Positions 36,101 to 36,724 of a DNA stretch of 36,724 nucleotides are shown here, piece by piece. How positions within the stretch are numbered: position 1 is the first letter of the stretch; each line of letters begins with the position of its first letter. Below the pieces are notes generated by a model. That model had not been told where the DNA came from. It worked only from the letters and a program-made list of their open reading frames with translations, and searched no databases. Made by a program: the position numbers and the translations under genes. The stretch is from assembly GCA_030428785.1 (NCBI GenBank), contig JAUIEF010000031.1, positions 1 through 36,724 on the forward strand. The letters are read 5' to 3'. This stretch comes from a bacterium (lineage in GTDB: Bacteria; Planctomycetota; B15-G4).

Positions 36101-36724
36101 TCGACGGGCGGCGAGACCGCCTCGTCGCTCCAGCGGACGACGGCGTCGTCGAGCGCGAACGCGCCGAGCCGCACGGGCGCGGCGGGCGGCGCCTCGACCG
36201 GATCGTCGTCCGGCTCCGGCGCGGGCGCGGCGGGCGCGGCGTCGGCGAGCGCCGGCTCCGCCGACGTCTCGACGGGCGTCTCGGCCGGCGTCTCGACGGG
36301 CGTCTCGGCCGGCGTCTCGACGGGCGTCGTCCCGACCGGCGGGTCGCCCGCCGCGTCGGCGAGGGCGGCGTCGCCGCTCCGTGCGTCGCCGACGTCGCCC
36401 GCGGGCACCGCGTCCCCGGGCGCCGCGGGCGCGTCGTCCGACGCCTCCGCGACGGGCGGCGTCGGCACGCCCAGCCGGAAGCCCGCCGCCTCGAGCACGC
36501 CGTCGGCGGTGCGCCGCGCGGCGAAGCGCGGCCCCGTCACGGCGACGCGCGCGATGTCGAGGCCGTCGTCGCCGGGCACGAGACCCTCGACGGCCAACGC
36601 GTCGACGGCGAGGTGCTCGCGCTCCCCGTCCGCGTACCGCAGCCCGGTGACCGACGCGTCGACGGCGAGCGCGTCGCCGGTCGCGAGGCCCACGGCGAGC
36701 GACGCCTCGAGCCGGCCGTCCTCC
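33184..36724 (-). CDS. AsmA-like/DUF748 envelope protein, C-terminal part (cut by window end)
   Basis: At least 1180 residues are visible and the frame stays open to the window edge, so the start (and probably an N-terminal membrane anchor) lies outside. AsmA/DUF748 proteins are long periplasmic bridges implicated in lipid transport between membranes. Evidence is the repeated beta-rich pattern of D-x-x-L-x-V segments (VALDLTGRVEPDLVDLAVGVE; LRLDLTDLRGEAL-like blocks) and a DUF748-type C-terminus: LPAPLGVVVFVLRDEVGTIDIPLAFDV, then SLIVDAVTSSPLRLATALG, then VLVGFPAGSPGL and a helical tail. Two low-complexity Ala/Pro/Glu/Gly inserts interrupt the fold (near 34560-34800 and 36230-36420). It is convergent with the PilT-type gene; only one base separates the stops. 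Function is inferred from family. Confidence 0.82.
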   Translation of the reverse strand, partial: EDGRLEASLAVGLATGDALAVDASVTGLRYADGEREHLAVDALAVEGLVPGDDGLDIARVAVTGPRFAARRTADGVLEAAGFRLGVPTPPVAEASDDAPAAPGDAVPAGDVGDARSGDAALADAAGDPPVGTTPVETPAETPVETPAETPVETSAEPALADAAPAAPAPEPDDDPVEAPPAAPVRLGAFALDDAVVRWSDEAVSPPVDLALSAGIGVDGLALGVDDARATYRVDLGVPGVLGALALTGDLTLGGRRTGLTARLDASGVVADGVRGYLPPDLDVTLVDGRLAARLEARREALPAGGDAVALTLGDLTWRDGADGEAMVSLGRLRVDAPRLDPEGGVLHVGEVSLAGLELLGDRRADGGIDLAGLRLPAPVAEPAAPADDAPADDAPDAAAAPGTDAPREVVADTTDDGSLDEHEAPVAELPEVRLDRLDVGLAKAWIRRPDGPPLGLTDLRLVTRGPVVQLGADPADAEPVALDLTGRVEPDLVDLAVGVEVAPFADEPSLDLVLDLTDLRGEALTAWAPGLADTLDASGVRAGSFHAALDVVAHVPGRHALAPRLDDGVGVELALRDVGLRAAPDAPVALGLEELVLDVARLEPSTGAVHVRSLELVTPIAHVVKRADGLHLAGFVLKSAPAETPEGEGATAAEAGEPEDPDGGASVAAGEPAGDGGAAPVEAGEPAGDGETTAGASTATQPAAAASATKAPAAGAPAASTDGGVATTDTSGPAPAPAAAPPEPERRIDDLLVTGLDVSYTDETTTPPFVLPLHDLEVDVRGLTSRALTEPARIRSSTILAIGAAEDPDATIGEVAVTTDVALSPALQGSVKADISALELAPFRGPAAASGVTLTAGVLDVTAGVHFPGNGSTQVDATIRLTDLDVSEAAGGPLERILRLPAPLGVVVFVLRDEVGTIDIPLAFDVKQDGLSLVALSGAAVSTLSSLIVDAVTSSPLRLATALGDVTGISSLFGDAEPLDTEPVLVGFPAGSPGLVGGTAESLAALRERMLDDDRIVVTLRHDFGERDVSLVDARCNPSEEDCRALLAELRAHRAQLLVKRAAASEVARAALLTRGAPMSADEGRALREVDRALGETERALDQVVEILRPGAERKRATRTKSGCLELASVRLSEIRRLLVGRYEKQLGERVRVVRARFRKAELPEGGRVRAELSARKAD
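36271..36330 (-). repeat. 24-bp tandem repeat encoding Glu-Thr-Pro-Val/Ala
   Basis: A 24-bp unit, GACGGGCGTCTC plus GGCCGGCGTCTC on the plus strand, recurs with starts at 36271, 36295 and 36319 (the last partial). On the coding strand it makes alternating ETPV and ETPA blocks. This is a slippage-prone linker in the AsmA-like gene, not a CRISPR array. Confidence 0.85.

Noticed and set aside
36271..36330. Regularly repeated short sequence resembling a CRISPR array
   Set aside because: Contiguous 24-bp units without spacers, in frame inside a coding region, encoding ETPV/ETPA.

Overview
The window is a GC-rich, tightly packed bacterial segment with no rRNA, tRNA, CRISPR array, integrase or transposase that I can see. 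It suggests a Gram-negative-type cell, most likely an environmental member of the Planctomycetota. The signs are a Tat-exported sulfatase, long secreted FG-GAP/VCBS propeller proteins with lysine/glycine-rich N-terminal modules and calcium-binding Asp repeats, an AsmA/DUF748 envelope protein, a lipid A phosphoethanolamine transferase, and the futalosine menaquinone pathway. The phylum is an inference from protein style, not from a marker gene.

Layout. (1) 1-2696: the 3' half of mqnC, a retropepsin-like PDZ lipoprotein gene overlapping it by GTGA, and a secreted protein of unknown function. (2) 2821-7551: a Tat-lipoprotein sulfatase converging on a 1108-aa secreted protein with Asp-rich calcium repeats and 14 FG-GAP-like repeats. 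(3) 7704-8912: mqnE, intact. (4) 9135-13987: an envelope-modification cassette made of an EptA-like phosphoethanolamine transferase, an ArnT-like GT-C glycosyltransferase, an ArnC/DPM-like GT2 and a DedA/TVP38-type membrane protein. (5) 13905-22145: an outer-membrane factor / membrane fusion protein / RND pump operon on the minus strand, with a divergent OmpR-type response regulator and histidine kinase. (6) 22377-22628: a 252-bp second copy of the 3' end of mqnE, in the same orientation as the intact gene. (7) 22640-23825: a small unknown gene and an MntA/HepT (MNT/HEPN) toxin-antitoxin pair whose HepT gene carries an in-frame TGA. (8) 24074-30059: a MalQ 4-alpha-glucanotransferase fused to a catalytically dead GlgB-like module, then an SLC12-like cation-chloride cotransporter with a coiled-coil tail. 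(9) 30150-36724: a 7-repeat FG-GAP secreted protein, a PilT-type ATPase, and the C-terminal part of an AsmA/DUF748 giant.

The main result is that sections 4 and 5 (about 13.7 kb, all envelope modification, efflux and sensing) lie between two direct copies of the mqnE 3' end. The copies have no indels, 11 mismatches in 252 positions, and 10 of the 11 are silent. This looks like a resistance/envelope island that entered by recombination at mqnE and rebuilt the gene at its left end, leaving a 5'-truncated copy at its right end. The silent divergence means the two copies evolved as working genes before they came together.

Other notable points are the MalQ/pseudo-GlgB fusion, the nonsense codon in hepT placed just before its catalytic motif, and paired perfect hairpins in the leader of the island's first gene.
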